Below are positions 9,108 through 18,021 of a stretch of 64,000 nt of DNA, in pieces. How positions within the stretch are numbered: position 1 is the first letter of the stretch; each line of letters opens with the position of its first letter. The stretch covers positions 413,045 through 477,044 of the forward strand of contig NZ_JADPIB010000004.1 of the NCBI RefSeq assembly GCF_015767265.1, in the 5' to 3' direction. The DNA is from Aureivirga marina. GTDB lineage: Bacteria > Bacteroidota > Bacteroidia > Flavobacteriales > Flavobacteriaceae. The notes below the pieces were generated by a model that worked only from the letters and a program-made list of their open reading frames with translations, did not search any database and was not told the origin of the DNA. Both the position numbers and the translations under genes were made by a program.

Positions 9108-10133
9108 ATGAAAAAAATAATTATAGCATTTGTTTTATTAGTAAGTGGGATTGTAAATGCGCAATCTTATGAACAAGGAATGGAGAGAGCTTCAAAATTA
9201 ATGAAAGAAAAAAAATATTTAGAAGCGAAAAATCTGTATGAAAGAATTGCAAATGTTGCAATAGATGAATGGCTACCAAATTATCATGCAGCACATATAA
9301 TAATTGTTAGTTCTTTTGCAGAACAGGATAAAGAAAAAGCGATTGAGAATTTAGCGAAAGCAGAAGATTTTATTGCAACAGCGGATGCAATTTCACCGAA
9401 TAATAGTGAGATTTATGCCTTAAAAGGACTTTTAAACTTAGGGAAAATTGTTGCAAATCCTCAAGTTTATGGTCCAACGCTTTCGCAACAAACTATTGAA
9501 TTATACGAAAAAGCAGTTGAATTTGATAATACGAATCCGAGAGCAGTTTGTGGATTAATTCAATATCAAATAGGAGGAGCAAAATATTTTAATCAAGATA
9601 TTACAGGATTGTGTACAAAACTTCAAGATGCTGTAGAATTATATGATACTTACGAACCAAAAGGAAAATTTTATCCAACTTGGGGAAAAGAATATACATT
9701 GAGTTTATTAGCAACAGATTGTAAGGGGAAAATTAAAGAGAAAGAAGAAGTAAAAGTACAAGAAATAAAACAAGAAGAACCGAAAAAAGCTTCAATTCGT
9801 GTGAAAATTTCTGGAATTACAAATGATAAAGGAAATATTTTAGTTGGACTTTATACAAAAGAAAATTTTAGAAAAGAAGCAACAAAAGATTATAAAGTAG
9901 CTGCACAAAAAGGAGAAATTGAATTTGTTTTTGAAGATGTTGCGCCAGGAGAATATTCTATTTTAGTTTTACATGATGAAAATGAAAATGATAAAATGGA
10001 TTTAAAACTGGGAATGATGCCAGCAGAAGATTATGGATCAAGTAATAATAGATCTTATTTTGGACCACCAACTTTTAAAAAGTCAAAATTTGAAGTTGGA
10101 GAAGAAACAATAAGCTTAGAAATAAAATTATAA
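9108..10133 (+). CDS. Secreted TPR-like protein with C-terminal DUF2141 domain
   Basis: A 341-residue protein with a signal peptide (AFVLLVSGIVNAQ). Residues ~20-205 are helical and TPR-like (tandem ASKLMKEKKYLEAKNLYERIA and ELYEKAVEFDNTNPRAV segments). A charged linker (~207-230) follows. The rest (~231-341) is DUF2141: ISGITNDKGNILVGLY, PGEYSILVLHDENENDKMD, then YGSSNN and a C-terminal strand. DUF2141 proteins are envelope proteins of unknown role; the TPR fusion is less usual. It starts the operon with the histidine kinase and 2TM gene (18 bp gap) and sits behind a LytTR-like direct repeat. Confidence 0.8.
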   Translation: MKKIIIAFVLLVSGIVNAQSYEQGMERASKLMKEKKYLEAKNLYERIANVAIDEWLPNYHAAHIIIVSSFAEQDKEKAIENLAKAEDFIATADAISPNNSEIYALKGLLNLGKIVANPQVYGPTLSQQTIELYEKAVEFDNTNPRAVCGLIQYQIGGAKYFNQDITGLCTKLQDAVELYDTYEPKGKFYPTWGKEYTLSLLATDCKGKIKEKEEVKVQEIKQEEPKKASIRVKISGITNDKGNILVGLYTKENFRKEATKDYKVAAQKGEIEFVFEDVAPGEYSILVLHDENENDKMDLKLGMMPAEDYGSSNNRSYFGPPTFKKSKFEVGEETISLEIKL

Positions 10134-10151
10134 AATAATAGAAAATAGCTA

Positions 10152-11516
10152 ATGATGAATTTAACTAAATATTTAAAGAAAGGCTTTTTAGTTGGAGTAA
10201 TAATTGCGGCAGTTTTATATTTGATTGACAATTTTTTACTTTCTTCAAAAGGCTGGAATCTAAACGCAGATGGAGGAAAAGAGTTTTTAATGTTCTTTTT
10301 ATATTGTTTTGTGTTGACTGTTGTGAATATGTCTTTCTTTGATTATTTAGATATTAAAACACCATTTAAGAAATCGCCAAAAAAGAGAATTTTATTTGGT
10401 TTTTTCGGAGCTTTAGTTATTTCATTAGTTGTTTTATACGTTCTTAATTTCTTTTCATTTGTTTATATCTATGGACATTCTATTTCGTCATTTTTTGAGC
10501 AAAATATTAGAGTTCCATTAGTTTATGGTGCAATTGTTACAATAAATGTGAATCTGATTTTTCATATTATCTATTTTTACAAAAAGAATTCTGAAAATAA
10601 AATTAAAGAATCGAAAATTGTAGAAAAAACATCAAAAGCACAATTTGAATCTTTAAAAAGTCAGTTAGATCCGCATTTTTTGTTTAACAGTTTAAATGTA
10701 TTGACTTCTCTAATTGGTGAAAATCCAAGAAAAGCTGAGAAGTTTACAACAAAATTGTCAAAAGTTTATCGATATGTTTTAGAGCAAAGAAACAAAGAAT
10801 TAGTTCCAGTTTCGGAAGAATTAAAGTTTGCTAAAACCTATTTAGATTTACTAAAAATGCGATTTGAAGATGCGATTATTTCAGAAATTCCAACAGAAAT
10901 TTCGCAACCAGATTTAAAGATTGTTCCATTGTCTTTACAGTTATTACTGGAAAACGCTATTAAACATAATGTTGTAACTACAGAAACGCCATTAAAAATT
11001 ACAATTAGAGAAGAAAATGGATATTTGATTATTGACAATAATTTTAATCCAAAAAAAATAGTAGAAAAAGGGACTAAAGTTGGATTACAAAATATCAAAG
11101 ATAGATATGCTTTATTGTCGAATACGAGAGTAGAAATAAATCAGAACGACAAAAAATTTGAAGTAAAAATACCAATGTTAATAGAAGCAGGAAATATTCA
11201 GTTTGTAAACTTTGAAAACGAAAAATTAATAAAAGCAAGGCAACATGTAAAAGAATTGAAAGAATTCTATATGGGATTAATTAGTTACTGTATTGTAATT
11301 CCAGGATTGATTGCGATGAATTTACTAACATATCCAAAATTTCTTTGGTTTTTCTTTCCGATGTTTGGTTGGGGATTAGGAATCGTTTTTCAAGCGATAA
11401 AAGTTTTTGGAAAGGTTAATTTCTTTTGGAATAATTGGGAAGAAAGAAAGATTAATGAAATAATAAAGGAAGAAACAGAAAAAGAAAACTATTTAAAAAA
11501 GAAATTTAAGTCATGA
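10152..11516 (+). CDS. LytS/YehU-type sensor histidine kinase with C-terminal 2TM domain
   Basis: A 454-residue sensor kinase. Four hydrophobic segments lie in residues ~10-140. The His_kinase domain follows with phospho-acceptor H175 in QLDPHFLFNSLN, the N-box LLLENAIKHN (N268) and GLQNIKDRY near 311. Residues ~365-440 form a 2TM domain (HVKELKEFYMGL, then two hydrophobic stretches and FWNNWEERKI). Kinases of this type normally pair with an adjacent LytTR response regulator, which is absent here. The next gene overlaps by 4 bp and encodes another 2TM domain. It is likely to regulate targets through the direct repeat at 8994-9029, via a regulator encoded elsewhere. Confidence 0.88.
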   Translation: MMNLTKYLKKGFLVGVIIAAVLYLIDNFLLSSKGWNLNADGGKEFLMFFLYCFVLTVVNMSFFDYLDIKTPFKKSPKKRILFGFFGALVISLVVLYVLNFFSFVYIYGHSISSFFEQNIRVPLVYGAIVTINVNLIFHIIYFYKKNSENKIKESKIVEKTSKAQFESLKSQLDPHFLFNSLNVLTSLIGENPRKAEKFTTKLSKVYRYVLEQRNKELVPVSEELKFAKTYLDLLKMRFEDAIISEIPTEISQPDLKIVPLSLQLLLENAIKHNVVTTETPLKITIREENGYLIIDNNFNPKKIVEKGTKVGLQNIKDRYALLSNTRVEINQNDKKFEVKIPMLIEAGNIQFVNFENEKLIKARQHVKELKEFYMGLISYCIVIPGLIAMNLLTYPKFLWFFFPMFGWGLGIVFQAIKVFGKVNFFWNNWEERKINEIIKEETEKENYLKKKFKS

Positions 11517-11791
11517 AAAATTTTGATGAAGAAAAATATAAAAAAGCATCTGAGAAGGTTAAGGAGATTAAAGCTTTTTATTCGAATTTAGTATCATATG
11601 TTTTAGTAAATGCATTTTTAATATTTATAAATCTAACATATTCTCCAGAGTATTTATGGTTTGTATTTCCATTAATTGGATGGGGAATGGGATTGTTGAT
11701 TCATGGATTTACAGTTTTTGGAAACCATTGGATTTTCTCAAAAGAATGGGAAGAAAAGCAGATTAAGAAATACATGGACAAAGATAAATAA
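11513..11791 (+). CDS. 2TM domain protein
   Basis: A 92-residue protein that consists of one 2TM domain: a basic amphipathic start (KASEKVKEIKAFYSNL), two membrane segments separated by PEYLWF, and the tail FSKEWEEKQIKKYM. It is clearly related to the C-terminal 2TM domain of the preceding kinase, which suggests duplication. The start codon overlaps the kinase stop by 4 bp (ATGA), so the two are translationally coupled. It probably works with the kinase in the membrane (inference). Confidence 0.85.
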   Translation: MKNFDEEKYKKASEKVKEIKAFYSNLVSYVLVNAFLIFINLTYSPEYLWFVFPLIGWGMGLLIHGFTVFGNHWIFSKEWEEKQIKKYMDKDK

Positions 11792-11822
11792 TAGCCAATT
11801 TCGTTAAGTCCACCGAAATAAG

Positions 11823-11830
11823 TATTTTTG
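11823..11830 (+). promoter_or_regulatory. -7 promoter element of cysteine synthase gene
   Basis: TATTTTTG matches the Bacteroidota sigma-A consensus TAnnTTTG, 22 bp before the start codon. Confidence 0.6.
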
Positions 11831-11852
11831 CACAAGTTTAAGAAAAGACGAA

Positions 11853-12842
11853 ATGAATTACGCAAAGAATATTTTAGAAACTATTGGAAATACTCCTTTA
11901 GTAAAATTAAATAAAATCGTTGAAGAAATCGATGCTCTAGTTTTAGCAAAAGTTGAAACTTTCAATCCAGGAAATTCTGTTAAAGATAGAATGGCTTTAA
12001 AAATGATTGAAGATGCTGAAGCAGATGGTAGATTAAAGCCAGGAGGAACAATCATCGAAGGAACTTCAGGAAATACAGGAATGGGACTTGCGATTGCTGC
12101 GATTATCAAAGGATATAAATTAATCTGTGTAATGGCGGATAAGCAATCAAAGGAAAAAGTAGATATTTTAAGAGCAGTAGGAGCTGAGGTTGTTGTTTGT
12201 CCAACAGCAGTAGAGCCAGAAGATCCAAGATCTTATTATTCAGTTTCAAAAAGATTAGCAGAAGAAACTCCAAATGCATGGTATGTGAATCAATATGATA
12301 ATCCATCGAATGCTAAAGCTCATTATGAAAGTACAGGACCAGAAATCTGGAAACAAACAGAAGGGAAAATTACACATTTTGTTGTAGGTGTTGGAACTGG
12401 AGGAACTATTTCAGGAGTTGGAAAATATTTAAAAGAACAAAATCCAAATATTAAAGTTTGGGGAATTGATACGTATGGTTCTGTTTTCAAAAAATACCAC
12501 GAAACAGGAATTTTTGATGAGAATGAAATTTATCCATATATCACAGAAGGAATTGGAGAAGATATTCTTCCAAAAAATGTAGATTTTAGCATTATTGATG
12601 GATTTGTAAAAGTTACAGATAAAGATGCTGCTATTTACACGCAGAAATTAGCTTTAGAAGAAGGAATTTTTGTTGGAAATTCTGCTGGAGCTGCAACAAA
12701 AGGACTATTACAGATGAAAGATCAGTTTAAGAAAGATGATGTTGTTGTAGTTTTATTCCACGATCACGGAAGTAGATATGTTGGAAAAATGTTCAACCCA
12801 GAATGGATGGGAGAACATGGTTTTGTAGAAGATAAAGAGTAA
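11853..12842 (+). CDS. cysM: PLP-dependent cysteine synthase / cystathionine beta-synthase family enzyme
   Basis: A 329-residue fold-type II PLP enzyme. The PLP lysine is K44 (NSVKDR), the substrate loop TSGNTG is at 71-76 and the phosphate-binding loop GTGGT is at 181-185. It lacks a CBS regulatory domain. Features such as VWGIDTYGSVFKKYHETG resemble the short cystathionine-beta-synthase-like subgroup as much as O-acetylserine sulfhydrylase, so the sulfur acceptor (O-acetylserine or serine) is uncertain and the symbol is a best guess. It has its own promoter (TATTTTTG at 11823) and terminator, so it is monocistronic. Confidence 0.85.
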   Translation: MNYAKNILETIGNTPLVKLNKIVEEIDALVLAKVETFNPGNSVKDRMALKMIEDAEADGRLKPGGTIIEGTSGNTGMGLAIAAIIKGYKLICVMADKQSKEKVDILRAVGAEVVVCPTAVEPEDPRSYYSVSKRLAEETPNAWYVNQYDNPSNAKAHYESTGPEIWKQTEGKITHFVVGVGTGGTISGVGKYLKEQNPNIKVWGIDTYGSVFKKYHETGIFDENEIYPYITEGIGEDILPKNVDFSIIDGFVKVTDKDAAIYTQKLALEEGIFVGNSAGAATKGLLQMKDQFKKDDVVVVLFHDHGSRYVGKMFNPEWMGEHGFVEDKE

Positions 12843-12871
12843 ATTTTTTAAGAAAATTACTAATAAAATTT

Positions 12872-12907
12872 AAGCAAGCTTTCTCATTTGATAAGCTTGC
12901 TTTTTTA
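12872..12907 (+). terminator. Terminator of cysteine synthase gene
   Basis: Stem AAGCAAGCTT / AAGCTTGCTT followed by a run of T. Confidence 0.88.
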
Positions 12908-12983
12908 TTTTTATCAATTTTAGTGAATTTGCATAAAAATTATAAGAAAATTATAATAAGTTGCTGAGATATAGAATTTAATG

Positions 12984-12991
12984 TATTTTTG
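12984..12991 (+). promoter_or_regulatory. -7 promoter element
   Basis: TATTTTTG, a TAnnTTTG element 27 bp before the start of the small gene at 13019. Confidence 0.55.
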
Positions 12992-13018
12992 CCTAGATTA
13001 TTTTAAATATAAGGTACT

Positions 13019-13288
13019 ATGGCAAGTATTAAACAATTAAAGAAGGACTTGAACTATGTTCTAGGTGACATCATTGACGAAGTTTATGCATGGGAGTTAA
13101 TGAATCCTACTGAAGAAACAGCTAAATCAGAAGCGATTATTGATGAAGCAATCGCTATTTTTGACGAATTAATTGAAAAAATTAATACAAGAAAAGACGT
13201 AGAAGACAAAAAAGCATATTTTAAAGCAATTAATAAGGAATTAGAACAAAAAGCTAATTCATTAATCGAAAAGATTAATAATTTATAA
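13019..13288 (+). CDS. Conserved small helical protein, function unknown
   Basis: An 89-residue acidic, almost entirely helical protein (for example LGDIIDEVYAWE and EAIIDEAIAIFDELIEKIN). It has no signal peptide and no membrane segment. A promoter element upstream and a strong terminator downstream show it is a real single-gene unit. Its look and length match a widespread small flavobacterial protein family of unknown role; this recall has not been checked by search. Confidence 0.75.
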   Translation: MASIKQLKKDLNYVLGDIIDEVYAWELMNPTEETAKSEAIIDEAIAIFDELIEKINTRKDVEDKKAYFKAINKELEQKANSLIEKINNL

Positions 13289-13325
13289 TTATCTGAATTC
13301 GATTTAAAACTTATAATTTAAAACT

Positions 13326-13360
13326 AAAATCCTAGTAATCTATTTTACTAGGATTTTTTC
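13326..13360 (+). terminator. Terminator of small gene at 13019
   Basis: Stem AAAATCCTAGTAA / TTACTAGGATTTT plus T-run. Confidence 0.88.
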
Positions 13361-13556
13361 TTTACAAAAAGGTTAACAATATCATAAAAAATGTTAAAGA
13401 AATGTTATTTATATCAAGTCTAAATTGAATATTATACTTTTTAAAGCTTTGAAATTTAGTTTACTAAAAAAAAATAACGTTTTTTTTGCACAGATTACAA
13501 TTTTTTATTAATTTCAGCGTTGAAAAAATTGGAATAACCTTAAAATACTATACCAA

Positions 13557-13754
13557 ATGGCAAGAGCAATGTTTGAATACACTAAAACTGTTCTTAAGAA
13601 GGTAAGTTTTAGTACGGAACTCTTTTGCAAAGAATTAGAAAAAGCTATGAAAAGACTGTTACCATATGAAGTAAATGAGCTTATGATATGGTTGCAGGAA
13701 TACACACATAACAAGCCAGAATTATCTGCTGTTATGATAAATATTACAAATTAA
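13557..13754 (+). CDS. Conserved 65-residue protein, function unknown
   Basis: A short basic helical protein (ARAMFEYTKTVLKKVSF, FCKELEKAMKRLLPYEVNELMIWLQ). It has one cysteine and no signal peptide. It is flanked by terminators on both sides (13326-13360 and 13780-13808), with its start only 3 bases after an AT-rich leader, so it is an independent transcription unit. A compact length, good codon use and its own terminator support it as real. It may be a small regulatory or nucleic-acid-binding protein, but nothing in the sequence proves this. Confidence 0.7.
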   Translation: MARAMFEYTKTVLKKVSFSTELFCKELEKAMKRLLPYEVNELMIWLQEYTHNKPELSAVMINITN

Positions 13755-13779
13755 ATGATGGTTTAACCTTTAAAATAGA

Positions 13780-13808
13780 AAAAGCCTCCTAAATCAGGAG
13801 GCTTTTTA
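13780..13808. terminator. Terminator between 13557 gene and DUF5916 gene
   Basis: Stem AAAAAGCCTCCT / AGGAGGCTTTTT with a 5 nt loop; A and T tracts on both sides allow bidirectional use by the convergent genes. Confidence 0.9.
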
Positions 13809-13836
13809 ATTATTGAAATATTTATAATTCGTAGGA

Positions 13837-16260
13837 TTAAATTATTTTCTTAATTGTTGCGTAATCTATATAATGTACAATTCGCAGAGAGAAAGTTTGA
13901 TTTAATGGATTGTCAAATAAATTATCAATATTTTTTGAGAAACTTAAATTTGATAAATCATCTGAATTATTAATCGTATTTCTATAGAAAGCTGTGATTA
14001 AACTTCCTGGAGCAAATTCCCATTTATAACTTAATTCAAGATTCCATGAGTTGAAATTTACATCTGGATTGTCATCCGTAGTATCATAATTAGTTGGACT
14101 CAATTCTCCGTTTTCTTCTAAATCATAAAAACTATCATAAGTTACTTGTGACCAATAGTGGCGAAAAGACAGTGAAATTGCAGATTTTGTGTTGAAATTA
14201 TAATTACTTGTCAATGTATTTACAACTTGTTTACGATCACGATTTCCGAATATAATTGCATCATCTAAAGAATCTACCCAACCTTTATCGTTGAATTCTC
14301 TTTCATAATTAAATTGATACACTAAATTCATTTTATTATTTACTCTAAAACGAGGACTAAAACGATATCCATACCAATGTAAATTATCAAAATTAATTCT
14401 TTCACCATAAAAGAAATTTATATCAAATGCTAATCTTCTACGATAATCTGTAGAAAGCCAAGTAAAAACATTTAATCTAGGATTTCTTAAGAAAAATCTT
14501 CCATCTTCTCTGGCTCTTGGCTCATAAAAATCTTTTTGCTTTCCAATATTTGTATTAATACTCATTCCAAAAGCATGTTCTTTTTTAGTCGTAGCTCTAA
14601 AGTTCCAACCAAAATAATTTCCAGTATAAGTATATGGTTTTTTCAAATATTCAAATCCACCCCAAAAACCTGTTCTAAATGAATTAAAAAGTTTGGTAGG
14701 TTTAAAAATCTGATAAGAACCATTAAAACCGTATTCAATAAAATTGTCTAATCTTTGGAAACCTAAATCATTATTATCAAATTTTTCATCGATAAAATCT
14801 ACAAAAGCACCAAATCTATAATTTCCACTTGTTTTACGAAATCCGATATTAGAAGCTAATCCTTGTTTTGTTTCATCATCTTCAAAAATCAAACTTGTTT
14901 TTACATTTCCATAAACTTTATATGTATTTTTTTTATTGGAAACATCCCAAAGTAATGCAGAAACATTTGCTTTTCTGTGTCCATTTTCTCGCATTGTATT
15001 TGTATTTACAAAACTTACTGAGGAATTTCCACGAAATTGTTGGTCTAAAACAATCACACTATAATTGGTCAAAGGAGAAGTTAAAGCTTCTCTTGAAGTT
15101 CCAGTATTTGGATTACTAACTTTTGCATATGTTCTTTTTGTAAGTGCATTTAAAACACCAATTCCCAATCCTTTTTTTGTTCTTCCAGAAAATTTTACAG
15201 CATTTAAAAGATTTGCTTTATCTGGATTTTCTGTGATTTCTTCATCAATTTCATCATTGGTATCTATATCGTATTTATAAATTGGTGTTCCTCCAATTCT
15301 TCTAGAATAAAATAATCCTCCTTTTGTAAATAACTCAATTCCTTCAATAAAAAACTGACGTCTTTCACTAAATCTTTGTTCAAAAGGACCTAAGTTTAAA
15401 ACAATATTATCAAAAGCAGTTTGACTAAAATCAGGAATTAAAGTGGCATCTAATGTGAAGTTTTCTGTAACTCCATATTTAATATCCATTCCGACATTTA
15501 AATCTTTAGTTGTTTCTTTATCTTCCGTTTGAACAACTCCAGAAGCATATGGAAATAAACTTAATCGAGTAGGAGGTTTAATATCATGAATTCCTTTTAA
15601 CTCTCCAGCATATTGTTGTGTATTTCCAATTGATCGATCGATGAAATTCCAAGAATATTGGTGTTTTTTTCTTTGAATATTTCTTTGAAAATTAATTCCC
15701 CAAGTTTGCTCTTTATCATTTTTAAAACGTAAAGCATCGTAAGGGATTTTAACTTCACATATCCAACCTGAATCTGTAACTCTTACTTTACTTGTCCAAA
15801 CAGCATTCCAAGAAAAATCACTTCCATTTGAAACTGTAAATCTTGCATCAGCTTGTGTTCCCGTACTCATAATGATAAATTGTGTGTCATTTTGCTTATC
15901 ATTGATTGGATTAATGAAAATGCTAAAAGAATCAGATTGTCCTAAATTATCTCTTGTAGTGAATTCCATTGGGATTTTGGAAGGCTCAGGATCGAACATT
16001 TGTGCAGCAAAATAAATTCCTTCATCATCATAAAGAACTTTTACAATTGTTTTAAAATCTTCAGGTTCTTTTGCTCCATTTGTGGGAGAAATCATTACAA
16101 AATCCGTAGCGGAGTTGGTTTCGTTCCAAATAGGTTCATCTATAAAACCATCAATTTTAGGTGCTTGTTCTACTTTCTTTGTAAAGAGTTGTTTTGTTTG
16201 TCCAAAGGTTAAAATAGTAAGGAAAAACAAAAAAATTAATGAATTAATCTTTTTTGCCAT
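13837..16260 (-). CDS. DUF5916 outer-membrane protein with CBM9-like N-terminus
   Basis: An 807-residue exported protein (signal peptide SLIFLFFLTILTFGQ). Residues ~30-215 have the CBM9/DOMON-like carbohydrate-binding layout (KIDGFIDEPIWNE, VKVLYDDEGIYFAAQMFDPEPSKI, WICEVKIPYDALRF, WGINFQRNI). From ~235 the DUF5916 region begins (FPYASGV, TLDATLIPDFSQ, FSERRQFFIEG) and continues as many amphipathic strands to an aromatic C-terminus, as expected for an outer-membrane beta-barrel. These proteins are common in Bacteroidota and presumed to act in envelope transport or glycan handling; the role is unproven. It is a single gene with a shared terminator. Confidence 0.88.
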   Translation of the reverse strand: MAKKINSLIFLFFLTILTFGQTKQLFTKKVEQAPKIDGFIDEPIWNETNSATDFVMISPTNGAKEPEDFKTIVKVLYDDEGIYFAAQMFDPEPSKIPMEFTTRDNLGQSDSFSIFINPINDKQNDTQFIIMSTGTQADARFTVSNGSDFSWNAVWTSKVRVTDSGWICEVKIPYDALRFKNDKEQTWGINFQRNIQRKKHQYSWNFIDRSIGNTQQYAGELKGIHDIKPPTRLSLFPYASGVVQTEDKETTKDLNVGMDIKYGVTENFTLDATLIPDFSQTAFDNIVLNLGPFEQRFSERRQFFIEGIELFTKGGLFYSRRIGGTPIYKYDIDTNDEIDEEITENPDKANLLNAVKFSGRTKKGLGIGVLNALTKRTYAKVSNPNTGTSREALTSPLTNYSVIVLDQQFRGNSSVSFVNTNTMRENGHRKANVSALLWDVSNKKNTYKVYGNVKTSLIFEDDETKQGLASNIGFRKTSGNYRFGAFVDFIDEKFDNNDLGFQRLDNFIEYGFNGSYQIFKPTKLFNSFRTGFWGGFEYLKKPYTYTGNYFGWNFRATTKKEHAFGMSINTNIGKQKDFYEPRAREDGRFFLRNPRLNVFTWLSTDYRRRLAFDINFFYGERINFDNLHWYGYRFSPRFRVNNKMNLVYQFNYEREFNDKGWVDSLDDAIIFGNRDRKQVVNTLTSNYNFNTKSAISLSFRHYWSQVTYDSFYDLEENGELSPTNYDTTDDNPDVNFNSWNLELSYKWEFAPGSLITAFYRNTINNSDDLSNLSFSKNIDNLFDNPLNQTFSLRIVHYIDYATIKKII

Positions 16261-16460
16261 TTTAGTTCATTCAAAATTTTATAGGTTTGCAATTAGAGGC
16301 GAATTTATTTAAGAATATTCTAATGAATTCTAAATTTATTGTTAAAAAAAATATTAACATTTGAGGTTTAAACGCATTTTCTAAACCTTATTATTTGTCA
16401 AAATATTTTGATATAGAAAAAGGACAATAATAATTTTGAATTGTGACAAAAAAATAAAAA

Positions 16461-16886
16461 TTAAATTAAAAATTGGGTAGATTGAATGTCTGGTAAAACA
16501 AAAATTCGTCTTGCTTTTGTAGTTTCCAATAAACTTTTGCTATAAAATTTGAAAATATATTCTTGCTTCGAAAAACGACTTTCTAAAAAATCATCAAGCA
16601 TTTCTGGGATGTAATTACTTTCATGATTTTCGATATATTCAGTGATTACCCAAAACCAAAAAAGCGTAATTGTTTCATGATAACCGGTTGTATCTGTATT
16701 TTGATTTCCCATTTTTTCATTTAATTCTTTGATATTTCTTTTTAAAAATGGAAAAACCTCTGTTCTTGATAAATGTGTGCAATACCAAAAGCCAATAATT
16801 AAATGTGCTTCATGTGTCCATTCTTCTTTTGTGAATGTTTTCTTCTCAAATTTTTCTACATAAGTAAATAAATCGTCTACGTTCAT
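16461..16886 (-). CDS. Conserved hypothetical protein with WTHEAHL and GYHET motifs
   Basis: A 141-residue cytoplasmic protein. Two conspicuous motifs, WTHEAHLIIGFWY (residues ~23-35) and TGYHETITLFWFW (~66-78), hold conserved histidines and glutamates and could form a metal site. I recall similar short proteins in diverse bacteria, all without an assigned function. It has no signal peptide and no operon partner. Divergent from the lipoprotein gene at 16992. Confidence 0.7.
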   Translation of the reverse strand: MNVDDLFTYVEKFEKKTFTKEEWTHEAHLIIGFWYCTHLSRTEVFPFLKRNIKELNEKMGNQNTDTTGYHETITLFWFWVITEYIENHESNYIPEMLDDFLESRFSKQEYIFKFYSKSLLETTKARRIFVLPDIQSTQFLI

Positions 16887-16991
16887 TTTGATAAATTCTT
16901 GTTAATTAGCTTACAATTAAACTCAAATGATAAAAATAGACTTTTAATTTGTATAATATTTATAGTAGTAGGTAAATTTAATTAGTTGAAT

Positions 16992-18020
16992 ATGAGAGTT
17001 TTTTTAATCACAATGCTAGCAATCGTTTTTGTTACTTGTGCAAAAGAAGATGAAATCACGGAAAACCAAATAAATAATTTAAAACAAGAAAGTACTATTT
17101 CGTTTCAAAATTTAGAAACTTTAGACTATTTTTTTCTGCCTTTTGATTTAAATAACAATCGAGTTTCTGTCGGTTTAACTGGTGGAGGAGGAAATCCTAA
17201 AGGAATTATTTTTAAAAATAATGGTGATTATTTAATCAAAAATGAATGGGAATATATTGTTTCTTTAAATGAAACTAATTTTAGTTCAGGATTTAACGGA
17301 AATGGTCTAGGAGTTTATGAATATGATGCTTCTGGAGAAAGAACAGAATTGCCAAATATCCCTGATGAACCAAATTTTAGATTGTTTAGTCCGAATGGAA
17401 TAAATAGTCAAAAACAAATTCCTGTAACAACAAATAATCCTGGAGATTCACCAAATTCTTATTTATGGAATGGAACTGATTATGAGGAAATTTTGATTCC
17501 AAATACAAACTATAGAATTGCACATGACGTCAATGAATTAGGAGATGTTTTAGTTGAAACAGATTTAGGAATTTATATATGGAATCAAGGAAATTCTAAA
17601 CGAATTGAAGCAATTCCAACAAACTTTATCCCTACAAGATTTAATGACTCTGGTCAAATTATAGGAAATGTGATTTTGCCTGATGGAATACGAACTCCAT
17701 GGTTTTATTCTGATGGAAAAGTGGAATTGTTGCCTATAAATAATTATCTCGGAATGACCGATTTCTTTTATCCAAGAAAAATTAATAATAACAATTTAAT
17801 TGTTGGATATTTTAAAGATTATGAACACAAAGAAACACCTGTTGTTTGGTTTCAACACCAAGATATTTCTAAGGAAGTTTTAGCTTTCTTAACGGAAAAT
17901 AATTATACATTTAATGATTCTGGATTTATTTCTTGTAATGAAAAGAATGATATTATTTTAAATGTAATTGATTTGACTACAAATGAAAATAAAACAGTGA
18001 TTTTTCATTTAAATCCTTAA
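16992..18020 (+). CDS. Lipoprotein with HAF-like extracellular repeats
   Basis: A 342-residue lipoprotein (lipobox ending VTC at C16, then AKEDEITEN). The body has ~45-50-residue repeats with motifs like VNELGDVLVETDLGIYIWNQG, FNDSGQIIGN and INNNNLIVGYF, each pairing an Asn/Gly turn with a strand ending in an aromatic W. This is the pattern of HAF/extracellular repeats and suggests a beta-propeller-like fold outside the cytoplasm. ATG 16992 is chosen over TTG 16986. It converges on the LAS-type peptidase gene with 1 bp between the stops. Ligand unknown. Confidence 0.7.
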   Translation: MRVFLITMLAIVFVTCAKEDEITENQINNLKQESTISFQNLETLDYFFLPFDLNNNRVSVGLTGGGGNPKGIIFKNNGDYLIKNEWEYIVSLNETNFSSGFNGNGLGVYEYDASGERTELPNIPDEPNFRLFSPNGINSQKQIPVTTNNPGDSPNSYLWNGTDYEEILIPNTNYRIAHDVNELGDVLVETDLGIYIWNQGNSKRIEAIPTNFIPTRFNDSGQIIGNVILPDGIRTPWFYSDGKVELLPINNYLGMTDFFYPRKINNNNLIVGYFKDYEHKETPVVWFQHQDISKEVLAFLTENNYTFNDSGFISCNEKNDIILNVIDLTTNENKTVIFHLNP

Positions 18021-18021
18021 A

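Noticed and set aside
13019..13754. Toxin-antitoxin pair
   Set aside because: Two small genes follow each other, but they are separated by a terminator and 270 bp and neither resembles a toxin or antitoxin family.
15065..15280. Plus-strand frames inside the DUF5916 gene
   Set aside because: They are antisense shadows of a well-supported 807-codon gene; the same applies to other short frames opposite large genes.
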